DNA of 43,114 nt, from NCBI GenBank assembly GCA_013377115.1, contig JACAAW010000010.1, positions 1 through 43,114 on the forward strand. The letters are read 5' to 3'. The notes below the pieces were generated by a model that saw nothing but the letters and a program-made list of their open reading frames with translations, was not told the DNA's origin and did not search any database. Positions 30,891 to 40,310 of this stretch are shown here, piece by piece. Position numbers and translations under genes: made by a program. The stretch's first letter is position 1; the number at the start of each line of letters is the position of its first letter. The DNA comes from Bacteroidota bacterium (lineage in GTDB: Bacteria; Bacteroidota; Bacteroidia; Bacteroidales; CG2-30-32-10).

Positions 30891-31133
30891 GCCCTAATTT
30901 TTTCATTTTTCTAAACAATAATGGCATAAACGTTATAAAAAGGTTAGTTAAAAAGTTCCTTTATTTCAGTAAAAATCAGAAACTAGATTTATCAAATATT
31001 TCTGAAATAAAACCCTCCTTTTATTATTAAATTTTATCATTCATTCGCTGAAATAATCTTTTTTTTCTATAAATAATAAAAAGTTAGGAAAAATAAAATG
31101 TTTTATATAAGTTTGATGAATAAATTCATCCCT

Positions 31134-33446
31134 ATGAAAAGACTTCTACTTTTTTCGGTAATGTGCTTTATTTCTCTCAGCCTAGTAGCACAAAATAAAA
31201 ACAAATTTGACTTAGCAAACACATTAAAAGGTCCGAATGACCAGCTATCCATGTCAAATCCAGTAAGTAATATTACTTTAATTAAAGGAGGTTACTTTAC
31301 TATTGGTACCACTCAAGGGAACTCCTCTCTTAATTTGGATGATTATAATCAAATTACTTTTGGACATCCGTATGCTCTAACTTCTCACCCTATCATTTTT
31401 GCGGACAGTGCTTGGGTAAAACCAGAAAGTTTATTCAATAATTTTACTCAAAATTTAATTAGCTCTCAGGATTCCCTTACAGCTTTTTTTACTGATAGTG
31501 TGAAGTTTGAGTCAAAGTTTATCATTGTTCAGCAAAACTCAGGGAATACAATAAAATTTATTTTCAAGCTTAAAAACATTGATATTGGGACCCATCAGCT
31601 GGGTTTAGGATTTAAATTTGACCCTTCCATCGGTAATAATGGCGATGGCTATCCTTATATTGGAGGAAACTTTATTCAGAAAGACTCAATAATTAATAGT
31701 GCTGTTCCATCCACTTTTGAATTGTGGGAAAGAGATTCGTATCCAAAGGGAATCGGAACAGAATTTTCTTTTACATCTGGATCCCCTTCAGAATTGATTT
31801 TTGCTAATTGGAGTGAATTACAATCAGGAAATATTAATTCTAATACCAATTTAAAGTTGCTTTATGATTTATGCTTACAAGCAAAATGGAATACTCAAAC
31901 CATAAATAGTGGCCAGGAAATAGAATATAGTTTTATTTTGAACTTTTTATCCCCCGAATTTACTTCGAATCCTTTTCTAAGGTGGGATTTAACATCCTTT
32001 CTTTCCATAGAAAACAATGCCTTGTATCCTCTTGAACAAACCACCACTGCAGAAGTATTTAATCCTTTGCCTGCAACAATATCGGGTTGCGCCTTATCTT
32101 CTCCAGATAGTGGAATGACAAATGATTGGACATCGCCAAGTACATTTAATATTAACGGAAATTCCTCCAAAATGGTAACAGTTCCAATTGAAATTTCTGA
32201 ATGGTACTCAGACACAATTTTTGACGTTTATCTAAAGTTAAAACAATCTGGTGTTGAAACAGATTTTCTTAAAAGAAGAATTTTTGTTCCTGCTGGCCCA
32301 ATTTCAAACATAGGACTAAATGTTTCTATTGATTCTGTTAGTGTTTTCAATTATCCTGAGGTTCAAGTGTTCTTTGATGCTGCAAATAGTAATACGGGCC
32401 AGGTGATTTCAAATCTAAAAAAGGTAAATGTTTTTCCTGAAGAAGATAATGTTAATATTCAAAATTTCACACTTCAAAAAGACACAGCCGGAGGAGTAAA
32501 TCAGGCAGATATAGCAATTATATTAGATGTTACTGGCAGTATGTCAAACGAAATTGCTGATGTAAGAGATAATATTGTTGAGTTTGCAGATAGCTTGGTT
32601 CAAAATGGAATTGATGTTAGACTTGGAATGGTTACCTTTAGGGATGTTGTTGAAGATGTTTTTCCATTTACAAGTAATGTTTTTGATTTTCAGCAATTTG
32701 TTGCTCTACAAAATGCCAATGGTGGAGATGATGCGGATGAAAACTCTCTAGAAGCATTGCATTCTGGATGTCAAATGGGATTTCGCCCCGAAGCCAATCG
32801 AATTTTTATTTGGATTACTGATGCAGGATACCATATTGCGCCAAGTCCCTGGACAAATCTCACAGTGAATGATGTTGTTTCTGAATTAATATCAAACTCT
32901 GTAAAGGTATATGCAATTGCACCAACAAATTATCAAACACAATATTTCGATCAAATTGTTTTAAACACAGGTGGTGATTTTTATGACATAAATGGAAATT
33001 TTAGAGATGTTCTATTGCAAATTTCACATTTACCTGGAAGTAATAGATACATTCTGAAATATAATTCAGCTGCCCAATTAAGTCAATTGCATACCATAAA
33101 AGTAGAACTGCATTATAAAGGTTTAGGAGGTTATGATATCAAAACAATAAATTTTCAAAAAACGCATTCTCAAATTTCTTGTTTTCCAAATCCTGCAAGT
33201 GATCAGGTTCAACTAAAAATTGAAAATTCTGAAAAAAAAGAATGTAGTTTGGAAATTGTGGATCAACTTGGCAGAATAATTAAAACTGCAGAACTGGGAA
33301 ATTCGTCAATTATTTCATGGAATTGGAAAGCTTCTGATATTGGGAAACAGAAGATTAATAATGGGATTTATTTTCTTCACGTAAAATATAAAGACAAAGA
33401 AGAAATTAGGACATCAGAGGTTGTAAAAATAATTTTTTCAAATTAA
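31134..33446 (+). CDS. T9SS-secreted von Willebrand factor A protein
   Basis: This 770-aa protein has a signal peptide (MKRLLLFSVMCFISLSLVAQ). It has a long N-terminal beta-rich region (about 25-440). A vWA domain follows (about 455-640), with an intact metal-binding site (DVTGSMS, then a TFRD loop and the aspartate in ITDAGYH). A type A sorting domain ends it (about 690-770; ISCFPNPASD to VVKIIFSN). It should be exported by T9SS and bind a protein or surface partner through metal. An earlier in-frame ATG (31098) adds 12 residues, but the clean signal peptide favours 31134. It forms a two-gene unit with the next protein, 17 bp away. Confidence 0.85.
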   Translation: MKRLLLFSVMCFISLSLVAQNKNKFDLANTLKGPNDQLSMSNPVSNITLIKGGYFTIGTTQGNSSLNLDDYNQITFGHPYALTSHPIIFADSAWVKPESLFNNFTQNLISSQDSLTAFFTDSVKFESKFIIVQQNSGNTIKFIFKLKNIDIGTHQLGLGFKFDPSIGNNGDGYPYIGGNFIQKDSIINSAVPSTFELWERDSYPKGIGTEFSFTSGSPSELIFANWSELQSGNINSNTNLKLLYDLCLQAKWNTQTINSGQEIEYSFILNFLSPEFTSNPFLRWDLTSFLSIENNALYPLEQTTTAEVFNPLPATISGCALSSPDSGMTNDWTSPSTFNINGNSSKMVTVPIEISEWYSDTIFDVYLKLKQSGVETDFLKRRIFVPAGPISNIGLNVSIDSVSVFNYPEVQVFFDAANSNTGQVISNLKKVNVFPEEDNVNIQNFTLQKDTAGGVNQADIAIILDVTGSMSNEIADVRDNIVEFADSLVQNGIDVRLGMVTFRDVVEDVFPFTSNVFDFQQFVALQNANGGDDADENSLEALHSGCQMGFRPEANRIFIWITDAGYHIAPSPWTNLTVNDVVSELISNSVKVYAIAPTNYQTQYFDQIVLNTGGDFYDINGNFRDVLLQISHLPGSNRYILKYNSAAQLSQLHTIKVELHYKGLGGYDIKTINFQKTHSQISCFPNPASDQVQLKIENSEKKECSLEIVDQLGRIIKTAELGNSSIISWNWKASDIGKQKINNGIYFLHVKYKDKEEIRTSEVVKIIFSN

Positions 33447-33463
33447 AAAAGGAGAAAATAAAT

Positions 33464-35479
33464 ATGAAAAAACTAATAATTATTCTTGCTATTCTTTTGG
33501 ATTCATTTTGCGTATTTGCTGATGGAATTATCTTGCCAAAAGATACTTTATATCCACATCCGTTTTTAAAAAATCTTCTAACCGAAGTAACCGTTAATAT
33601 CCATGGTCAAATGGTTGAAACTATTGTTTACCAAGAGTTTTATAATGAGTGGTCTGATACTGTTGATGGTGTTTGGAATTTTCCAATGCCTGCAGATGCT
33701 CGTTCTACAAGATTAACTTATTGGAAAAACGATACGGCATACGATGCAGTGTTAAAAGTTGTTCAACAGGTAGTGAATCCTGGAACTGGAGAAGGAGGAA
33801 TAGCTGCTTATGTTAATCAATATATTGGAAAATCTGGAATAAAACTTGAACTTAAAAGAATCCCACCTCATTCTGTTCAAAAAATTTGTTTCCATTATTT
33901 TTCATTGCTTGATTATAATAAAGGAGAATATTCATATACCTATCCTTTAAATACTTCAAGTTTTATTCAATATTACCTGAGTTATTTAAAAGTGAATATC
34001 AATATTGATAGCAAATCCGTGATTACAAATTACGATTTCCCCAACTATAATAGCTACACACAAGTTCTATCTAGCAGTAGCAATCATTTAAGCCTGGAAA
34101 TGCTAAAAGATAAAGCTTATCTTGCTGAAGATTTTACTTTCAAATATAAAATTGAGCAAAGCGCATTAAATGTGGATTTTTATTCAAATTATTGTGATAC
34201 CATCCCAAGCCATTTTGGAATTTTTGTCAAACCACCTTTATATGAAATTCCGTCAAAAATTCTTGCAAAAAGAATTATTTTTCTATTAGGAAATTCTTCA
34301 TCGATGAATGGTTATAAACTTCAACAAAGCTTAAGTGCAATTTCGGATGCACTTGACAGTTTGAAGCCTATGGATGTTTTTAATATTTTACTATATAATT
34401 CGGCAGTTACTTCATTTAATAGCAATTTTGTTTATGCCGACACTGGAAATATACATTCTGCTAAAACATTTCTTCAATCGGTAATTGCCTCTGGAGGAAG
34501 CGACCTAAACTTGGGATTAAATAATTCCTTGGCAATGATAACAGATACATCTTATCAGAATTGTATTCTTGGCTTTTCGGATGGACATTCCGTTATTGAT
34601 CCCCTTGCCATCAGTGCTTCAAACAATAATAGAACCGCTATTTGTTTTATTGGAATAGGAAGTAATATTGATAGGGAAAGACTCGAAATGACGGCTTCTA
34701 ATAATTATGGATTTGTAACTTATGTTGATGCAAATGATAATATTAAAGAGAAAATAATGAGTGTATTTAATAAAATTAACGCTCCAATAATAAAAAATGT
34801 AAATCTCAATTTTAACAAATCTGATGTCGGATTTTTAGTTCCCACTCCATTTCCAACAATTAATGCTGGTTCCTCTTTTTATGTTGCTGGAAGATATAGT
34901 TCTTCAACACAAAATCCGCTTAATTTACATGGATATGGAGTTCTTGGATATGTTGGATCAACTTTTATTTTGCCTTATAGCAATGACTCTATTTCCGAAT
35001 TTTACGTAAGATACTTGTGGGCTAAAGCAAAAATGGATGATTTAGAACGAAGAATCTTAATTTATGGTGAGGACTCTGTACTAGTTGATAGTCTGATATA
35101 CATTAGCCTGAGCTATAAAATGAGATGCAGATATACCGCATATATTACGATGGAAGAAGCGCTTTCAGAACCACCTACCCTTGGTATTAATAATACACCA
35201 GTTTCAAACGATAATAGAAATGTTATTGTAATGCCAAACCCATTCAAGGAAATAATGAATCTTTCAATTACAGTTCCTTCAACGGACCAAAAAAGAACGA
35301 AACTATTAAAAATATTTTCATCAACTGGCGCACTATTGCGCGTTATTGATATTTCAGAATTTTTTGCCGGAAAACATGTAATACAGATAGATTTTTCATC
35401 GATGCCAAGCGGAATTTATTATGTGATTTATCAGGATGAAAATAGTATTGTTCAATCTTTTAAGGCGATACACCTATAG
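33464..35479 (+). CDS. T9SS-secreted VIT plus vWA protein with altered metal site
   Basis: This 671-aa protein has a signal peptide (about 1-20). A VIT domain (about 30-160; VTVNIHGQMVETIVYQEFYN, WNFPMPADA) is followed by a vWA domain (about 270-430; AKRIIFLLGNSSSMNGYKL, ILGFSDGHSV). A type A sorting domain closes it (about 588-671; VIVMPNPFKE to FKAIHL). The layout is that of inter-alpha-trypsin-inhibitor heavy-chain-like proteins. The usual DxSxS metal motif reads G-N-S-S-S, so the first aspartate is lost and metal binding may be weak or absent. Its partner upstream has an intact site. The start ATG 33464 is 17 bp after the first gene, so the two are co-transcribed. Confidence 0.87.
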   Translation: MKKLIIILAILLDSFCVFADGIILPKDTLYPHPFLKNLLTEVTVNIHGQMVETIVYQEFYNEWSDTVDGVWNFPMPADARSTRLTYWKNDTAYDAVLKVVQQVVNPGTGEGGIAAYVNQYIGKSGIKLELKRIPPHSVQKICFHYFSLLDYNKGEYSYTYPLNTSSFIQYYLSYLKVNINIDSKSVITNYDFPNYNSYTQVLSSSSNHLSLEMLKDKAYLAEDFTFKYKIEQSALNVDFYSNYCDTIPSHFGIFVKPPLYEIPSKILAKRIIFLLGNSSSMNGYKLQQSLSAISDALDSLKPMDVFNILLYNSAVTSFNSNFVYADTGNIHSAKTFLQSVIASGGSDLNLGLNNSLAMITDTSYQNCILGFSDGHSVIDPLAISASNNNRTAICFIGIGSNIDRERLEMTASNNYGFVTYVDANDNIKEKIMSVFNKINAPIIKNVNLNFNKSDVGFLVPTPFPTINAGSSFYVAGRYSSSTQNPLNLHGYGVLGYVGSTFILPYSNDSISEFYVRYLWAKAKMDDLERRILIYGEDSVLVDSLIYISLSYKMRCRYTAYITMEEALSEPPTLGINNTPVSNDNRNVIVMPNPFKEIMNLSITVPSTDQKRTKLLKIFSSTGALLRVIDISEFFAGKHVIQIDFSSMPSGIYYVIYQDENSIVQSFKAIHL

Positions 35480-35518
35480 GCTTAATCATTTTTTTAGATA
35501 ATAATCAGCGAAAAAGGA

Positions 35519-36205
35519 TTAAATAATAATGATACTGCCTCCATCGAAAAGAGGACCGTTGAATAATTCAACGATTTCAATATTGTTTTTTTCCAGATTT
35601 TTTTTCAATTCATCTTGTTCTGTGATATATTTCAATGAACCTAAAACAAACAATCTGTTTTCATAAAATCCACAGCAACCCCCAAAAAATCCATTTTTAA
35701 AACCCGATAAATGTATTTTTTCGGGATTAATAAAAAAAGAATTTAACTTCTGCTCTAATAGAATTTGATGAATTCCTAAATCACTGGTTAAAAATAAATT
35801 TTCACTCAAACCAATTAAATTGCAGCGCGTATATCCTTGATTTACTTTTATTTGTTCAAGACCAGCAGTTATTCCTAAAATTGATGGATCGGTAAATTTA
35901 ATATTGTGAATCAAATGATTCTCTGTGATTAGTGCATTATAATATGCTGATTCAGGATATTTTTTCCCAATAGAAGATTTTCCTTTTATTAACGAAACTC
36001 CCTTTTTTTCTAGAATATTTATAATGTTATTGTCAATATTGGGAGCATAAATAAGTGCATCATTGGTTTTACAGAAAAAAATATCGGGGTGTGCAGAAAT
36101 ACTCTCATAAGTTTCGGTTGAGGATGGCAATTCAACCAACTCAAAATATTTAGAAAGCTTTTCTTTTGCTATTTCTGGTATTCGATGATCAATGATACTC
36201 AACAT
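35519..36205 (-). CDS. DUF6873-like protein linked to radical SAM gene
   Basis: This 228-aa cytoplasmic protein resembles the DUF6873 family (HPDIFFCKTNDALIYAPN, YNALITENHLIHN, GYTRCNLIGLSENLFLTSD, FFGGCCGFYENRLFVLGSL). The CGF segment contains a CC pair, and the overall pattern recalls the amidinotransferase/GME fold, but I see no complete catalytic triad. I put the start at 36205 (MLSIIDHRIPEIAKE); an upstream in-frame ATG at 36235 adds ten residues inside the radical SAM gene. Even so, it overlaps that gene's end by 17 bases, so the two are translationally coupled and probably act together. The function is unknown. Confidence 0.65.
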   Translation of the reverse strand: MLSIIDHRIPEIAKEKLSKYFELVELPSSTETYESISAHPDIFFCKTNDALIYAPNIDNNIINILEKKGVSLIKGKSSIGKKYPESAYYNALITENHLIHNIKFTDPSILGITAGLEQIKVNQGYTRCNLIGLSENLFLTSDLGIHQILLEQKLNSFFINPEKIHLSGFKNGFFGGCCGFYENRLFVLGSLKYITEQDELKKNLEKNNIEIVELFNGPLFDGGSIIII

Positions 36206-37199
36206 AATATTCACGTTTAGTGAGCTTTTCGTCAATTTTAAAATTCACTTTCTTAAAGATTTTTAGAAGAAAATCCTTATTTGTTCCATTGTATCCAATT
36301 GCATAATTTATCTGATTTACAGGAATATAAACAGTTAATTCATCTTTCAAATCATTATTAACAATATTTTTCAACAAATCTTTCCATAATTCTGTAAGGA
36401 CCAATTCTTTAAAAGAACGATGAAAAGGACCGGCAATGAAACCTGTATTATTTACAAGTTCCTCAGAAGGATGCAAGCCCATTCTCAAAATTTTCACATT
36501 ATTTTCTTCGAATAATAGCAGTAATTCTTTCGAAATTGTAACTGCTTCTTTCAGCGATAATGATTTATAGTCACCTTTTAAATAAAGCTTTTCTAATTTC
36601 GATTCTGCAATAACAAGGGTTGGATAAATTCTGGTTTCATGTGCATTTAATGAAATAATGTCTTTAGCCGTTTGAAGGGATTTTTCAAAAGTATCACCTG
36701 GTAAACCAATCATCATTTGCAAACCTAAACGGAAATTATTTGCCAAAATTTCTCTGGATGCAGTTTGAATATCTGAAAATGTATGTCCACGTTCCGAAAG
36801 CCTAAGCACCTCATCGTCTGTTGATTGAGCCCCAAGCTCGATCGTTTTTACATGGTAAATTTTTAGAAATTGGAGTCTTTCGGCATTGATATAATCGGGT
36901 CTGGTTGAGATCCTTATGCTGTCTATTTTCTTTGAAGCATAATATTCATCTGTAATTTCTAAAAATTGTTTCTGTAAATTGTGTTCAATTCCTGTAAAAT
37001 TTCCTCCAAAAAAACCAACTTCAATAAAACGATTTTCTGTTGGAATGGTTTGAAGATGCATTTCAATTTTTTCTCTTACCTCTTCATTGGTAGGAATTTT
37101 AATTTGTCCAGAAATTTTCCTTTGATTGCAAAAAACACATTGATTTGGACAAGCCAATTCTGGAACAAAAATAGGGATGGTAAAATGCTTTATTTCCAC
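36189..37199 (-). CDS. Elp3-like radical SAM protein
   Basis: This 336-aa protein binds a 4Fe-4S cluster through CPNQCVFC (C-x3-C-x2-C, about residues 18-25), followed by GGNFTGI (about 65-71), the GGE-equivalent for SAM binding. RISTRPDYI, ELGAQSTDDEVL and MMIGLPGDT blocks follow, as in Elp3/YhcC-type radical SAM enzymes. There is no acetyltransferase domain. It is cytoplasmic. Elp3-like enzymes often modify tRNA, but shorter members like this have unknown substrates. It starts 10 bp after the small exported-protein gene and overlaps the DUF6873-like gene, so it is the third of four genes in a unit. Confidence 0.85.
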   Translation of the reverse strand: MEIKHFTIPIFVPELACPNQCVFCNQRKISGQIKIPTNEEVREKIEMHLQTIPTENRFIEVGFFGGNFTGIEHNLQKQFLEITDEYYASKKIDSIRISTRPDYINAERLQFLKIYHVKTIELGAQSTDDEVLRLSERGHTFSDIQTASREILANNFRLGLQMMIGLPGDTFEKSLQTAKDIISLNAHETRIYPTLVIAESKLEKLYLKGDYKSLSLKEAVTISKELLLLFEENNVKILRMGLHPSEELVNNTGFIAGPFHRSFKELVLTELWKDLLKNIVNNDLKDELTVYIPVNQINYAIGYNGTNKDFLLKIFKKVNFKIDEKLTKREYYVEYH

Positions 37200-37209
37200 T
37201 AGTTTTTTT

Positions 37210-37572
37210 TTATTCCGATTTTAATGGTTCTCTTGCATCGTAAATAATAGTGAATTGTGGTTTTACAATAAACAACCTATCGCCTAATGAACCCTGGGAA
37301 ATTTCTTTTTCTTTTGGATCAATGCCTTTTACGACAAGAAGACTTCCTGTAACTGCAAGTTTTTTTCCTTTTAAAGAGTCCAATTGATTTTTTGAAAGTT
37401 CAATAAAATATTCATTGATTCTAAATCCCGATTTTGTTTCAAGAGTATCAATTATCCCAATAGTCGTGACTTCTTTTGGAGTTTCCTTTTTTACTGCTTG
37501 GGCAAAAGCAAACTGGCTTATCAATAATAAAAAAACTGGCAATGATTTTAGAAGATTTTTAAATCGTTTCAT
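37210..37572 (-). CDS. Small exported hypothetical protein, 120 aa
   Basis: The protein has a signal peptide (about 1-24, MKRFKNLLKSLPVFLLLISQ, ending AFAQ). One small beta-rich domain follows (IGIIDTLETKSGFRINEYFIEL, LKGKKLAVTGSLLVV), which may be an OB-like fold (seen pattern, not proven). I place the start at ATG 37572, because the earlier ATG 37593 adds seven hydrophilic residues before the signal peptide. It follows the SUMF1-like gene closely (30 bp) and precedes the radical SAM gene by 10 bp. I do not recognise a family. Confidence 0.65.
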   Translation of the reverse strand: MKRFKNLLKSLPVFLLLISQFAFAQAVKKETPKEVTTIGIIDTLETKSGFRINEYFIELSKNQLDSLKGKKLAVTGSLLVVKGIDPKEKEISQGSLGDRLFIVKPQFTIIYDAREPLKSE

Positions 37573-37601
37573 TTTTTCGTTTTTAAAACTCACAATATCA
37601 A

Positions 37602-38342
37602 TTATTTTATCGTTGTAACATCTTTAACACAACGAAATCCTGTCCCAAGAGATATTTTGGTTTGATCGGCATAAGCGCGAACAGTATTGGTTAGTCCCGC
37701 ATTTTGACTTAAATAAGAACCTCCACGAACACCATTAAAATTGCCTTCTCGCGGACCTTTTGGATTTTTTGGAGAACAAGCTTTATAATAATGAGCTAAA
37801 TAAAAATCATTACAATATTCCGATGCATTTCCGCTCATATCAAAAATTCCAAGTTCGTTTGGTTTCTTCTCTCCTACTGGATGTGTTTTTTCTGAGGCAT
37901 TAGCTGCCGACCAAGTAAAATTTAAAGCATCTGTTGTTGTGCCACTATATTTGTTTTTTTTTGATAAACTTCCACCTTTTGCCGCATATTCCCATTCTGC
38001 TTCTGTTGGAAGTCTTTTTCCTGCCCATTTCGCATATGCATTAGCATCATTCCATGAAATATTAATAATTGGATGATTGTCAATCCAACCCCATAAAGGA
38101 GCATCAGGCATTTTCGTCTTTGTTGCTGTACAAAACTTTTTATATTCTAAAACTGTAACTTCGTATTTGTCAATATAGAAATTATTCAAAGTAATTTCGT
38201 GTTCGGGTTTTTCGTTTTCCTTACCATCATTATTTCCCATAACAAAAGTTCCGCCTTTAACGAAAATCATTCCTTCTGTTTCGGTTTGCCCAAATAAAGT
38301 TGCACTGATAAAAAATAATGCAACGAATAAAACCTGTCTCAT
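37602..38342 (-). CDS. Exported SUMF1 / formylglycine-generating-enzyme-like protein
   Basis: This 246-aa protein has a signal peptide (about 1-18, ending LFGQ). A complete SUMF1 domain follows, with FVKGGTFVMGNNDG, NFYIDKYEVTVLEYKKFC, PIINISWNDANAYAKWAGKRLPTEAEWE (shown in part: WNDANAYAKWAGKRLP, TEAEWEYAAKGG), FDMSGNASEYCNDFY and RGGSYLS, ending GFRCVKD. Some members make formylglycine in sulfatases; many exported Bacteroidota members, such as the gliding proteins GldJ and GldK, are structural and lack the copper-binding cysteines. The cysteine pattern here does not clearly match the enzyme, so I favour a structural or unknown role. It heads a four-gene unit. Confidence 0.85.
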   Translation of the reverse strand: MRQVLFVALFFISATLFGQTETEGMIFVKGGTFVMGNNDGKENEKPEHEITLNNFYIDKYEVTVLEYKKFCTATKTKMPDAPLWGWIDNHPIINISWNDANAYAKWAGKRLPTEAEWEYAAKGGSLSKKNKYSGTTTDALNFTWSAANASEKTHPVGEKKPNELGIFDMSGNASEYCNDFYLAHYYKACSPKNPKGPREGNFNGVRGGSYLSQNAGLTNTVRAYADQTKISLGTGFRCVKDVTTIK

Positions 38343-38370
38343 TTCAATTCAATTAGTTCGTTTCCAAAGA

Positions 38371-38397
38371 TAAAAAAAGTCCGTCGATTGACGGACT
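38371..38397 (-). terminator. Terminator after the GT2 gene (minus strand)
   Basis: Stem agtccgtc (38378-38385) / gacggact (38390-38397), GATT loop. The run of A at 38371-38377 is the T tract on the minus strand, right after the GT2 gene stop. Confidence 0.85.
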
Positions 38398-38402
38398 AAA
38401 TG

Positions 38403-39140
38403 TTAAGATTTTCTTTTATAGGTTCGAAACCAGCTTTTCATTTTCAGGCTAATAACGCCCATAATGGCTTCTTTAAAAATTCCCTTGCTCATTTTTGATT
38501 GACCTTCGGTTCTATCAGTAAAAATAATTGGAACTTCGATAATATTATAACCCAATTTCCAAGCAGTGAATTTCATTTCAATTTGAAAAGCGTATCCAGT
38601 GAATTTCACTTTTTCGAATTCAATATTTTCTAGAACTTTTCTTGTATAACATTTAAAACCAGCAGTGGTATCGCGAATTTTCATTCTGGTAATAAAGCGT
38701 ACGTACGCTGATGCATAATAAGACATTAAAACTCTTCCCATTGGCCAGTTAACAACATTAACTCCATTGATATACCTTGAACCAATTGCTACATCGCCAC
38801 CCTTATTTTTGCATGCATCATACAAACGAATTAAATCGTCTGGATTATGAGAAAAATCAGCATCCATTTCAAAAACAAATTCGTAGTTTTTATTTAAAGC
38901 CCACTTAAATCCATGAATATAAGCTGTGCCTAAGCCTAATTTTCCTTTTCTTTCTTCTATGAATAATCGATCTGGAAATTCTGTCATTAAGGATTTTACG
39001 ATATTGGCTGTTCCATCTGGAGAATTATCTTCAACAATCAAAACATCGAATTCTTTTTCTAAAGAAAAAACTTTTCGAATGATTTTTTCGATGTTCTCTT
39101 TCTCGTTGTAGGTTGGTATAATGATAACTGAATCAGCCAC
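38403..39140 (-). CDS. GT2 polyprenol-phosphate mannosyltransferase-like enzyme (DPM1/Ppm1 type)
   Basis: This 245-aa GT-A enzyme has the family motifs: IIPTYNEKENI (6-16), VEDNSPDGT, EMDADFSHNP (DxD site), GSRYINGVNVVNWP, and RDTTAGFKCYTRKVL (split in text). It transfers a sugar, usually mannose, from a nucleotide to polyprenyl phosphate at the cytoplasmic face of the membrane. It has no transmembrane tail, like soluble DPM1 forms. The product would donate sugar for envelope glycans or for protein O-glycosylation, which is widespread in Bacteroidota. It stands alone, with its own terminator and 34 bp to the upstream gene. Confidence 0.9.
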   Translation of the reverse strand: MADSVIIIPTYNEKENIEKIIRKVFSLEKEFDVLIVEDNSPDGTANIVKSLMTEFPDRLFIEERKGKLGLGTAYIHGFKWALNKNYEFVFEMDADFSHNPDDLIRLYDACKNKGGDVAIGSRYINGVNVVNWPMGRVLMSYYASAYVRFITRMKIRDTTAGFKCYTRKVLENIEFEKVKFTGYAFQIEMKFTAWKLGYNIIEVPIIFTDRTEGQSKMSKGIFKEAIMGVISLKMKSWFRTYKRKS

Positions 39141-39174
39141 GTAGTTGTTTTTGTTTTTTAGTGAACAAATATAA

Positions 39175-40206
39175 TTATTTATTTAATAAGTCATTCAATC
39201 TTTTTTCGCTTCTGTTTTTCCAATTTTGTTTATGATAGGCATAACCAGCAATTAGAGGCATTGCTAATGTAGCTTCTGCAAAAATCATTTGTTCCCAGGA
39301 AGTGTCAACTTTTCCCCAAGAACTGGCTTCTTTTAATGTAGAACCTGATAAAGCTCCATCTCTTTCGTCAGCAACGGTTATTTGAATTGCGTATTTGTGC
39401 ATTGGTGCGTCAAACTCTAAAACTTCAGCAGCAACAACGATGTCCTGAACAAAATTCTTTGGAACACCACCACCAATCATAAAAATACCAGAAGTTGAAT
39501 GCTCTATTTTAATTTTTGTGATTTCAAGAAAATCTTTTGCTGAATCTAAAGAAACATGTTCTTTAGGATTGTGCCATTGGTGCGAAACCAAACCAAATCC
39601 AGCTGAACAATCAGAAAATGCTGGAACAAAAATCGGAACTCCTTTTTTATAACATTGGTAAACTATTGAGTTTTCTCTAAATGGTGCATATTTTTCATTG
39701 CTTTCTAGAAATTTTCCCATTTCAATAATAAATTCTCTTGAAGAATATGGTCTTCTTGGAAGTGAATTACATATTTCGGCAATGGTATCATCACAAATTC
39801 TTAAATCTTCTTCGTCGATATAAGTATCGTAAATCCTATCAATCATTAGTTCGCGAAGATCGTTGTCATTTACAAAAGGTGTTCCTTTGTAATGGTTGAA
39901 GCCCAAAGCTTCGAAAAAATCTTGGTCAACAATATTGGCACCCGTTGAAACGATGGCGTCAATCATGTTGTTTTTAATTAAATCAACAATCGTTAATTTC
40001 AAACCGGCTGAAATTAATGATCCGGCTAAAGTTAAAAAGTTAACACATTCTTTATCTTCCTGCATCATATCGAAAATCTTTGCTCCACGAGCTAAGTTTC
40101 TTGCCTGAAAAGCCATGTCGTTCATTTCGTCGACCATTGGAACAACGTTGTGCTTTTTAATATCGATGTGTTTGATAATTTCTTTTAAATATTCTTTTTT
40201 CTCCAT
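39175..40206 (-). CDS. Deoxyhypusine synthase family protein
   Basis: This 343-aa cytoplasmic protein belongs to the deoxyhypusine synthase family. It has NAD-site-like blocks (NFLTLAGSLISAG, IDAIVSTGANIVDQD, FMIGGGVPKNF, IQITVADERDGALSGS). The catalytic lysine of the eukaryotic enzyme lies in a VSWGK motif, here SSWGKVD, so it is kept. Bacteria lack eIF5A, so bacterial members must have another substrate; some relatives make homospermidine from polyamines. A polyamine aminobutyl transfer is the best guess. It is a single-gene unit, 34 bp upstream of the GT2 gene on the same strand. Confidence 0.9.
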   Translation of the reverse strand: MEKKEYLKEIIKHIDIKKHNVVPMVDEMNDMAFQARNLARGAKIFDMMQEDKECVNFLTLAGSLISAGLKLTIVDLIKNNMIDAIVSTGANIVDQDFFEALGFNHYKGTPFVNDNDLRELMIDRIYDTYIDEEDLRICDDTIAEICNSLPRRPYSSREFIIEMGKFLESNEKYAPFRENSIVYQCYKKGVPIFVPAFSDCSAGFGLVSHQWHNPKEHVSLDSAKDFLEITKIKIEHSTSGIFMIGGGVPKNFVQDIVVAAEVLEFDAPMHKYAIQITVADERDGALSGSTLKEASSWGKVDTSWEQMIFAEATLAMPLIAGYAYHKQNWKNRSEKRLNDLLNK

Positions 40207-40310
40207 GATTTAATCTTTTTTCAATAAAGTAATTAACTGTTTTTTTGCAAAATTACGGAAATTTAAAATCAACGTAAAATGTTTTTTTAAAATATTGACT
40301 TTAGAAACGC

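Larger units (their letters stand above)
30656..31133. other. Gap holding tRNA-Phe, its terminator and AT-rich DNA
   Basis: Besides the tRNA (30785-30857) and terminator (30861-30890) I see no gene. Bases 30891-31097 are AT-rich; they must contain the promoter of the vWA pair, but no perfect TAnnTTTG box is present (best TAGATTTA at about 30984). Confidence 0.6.
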
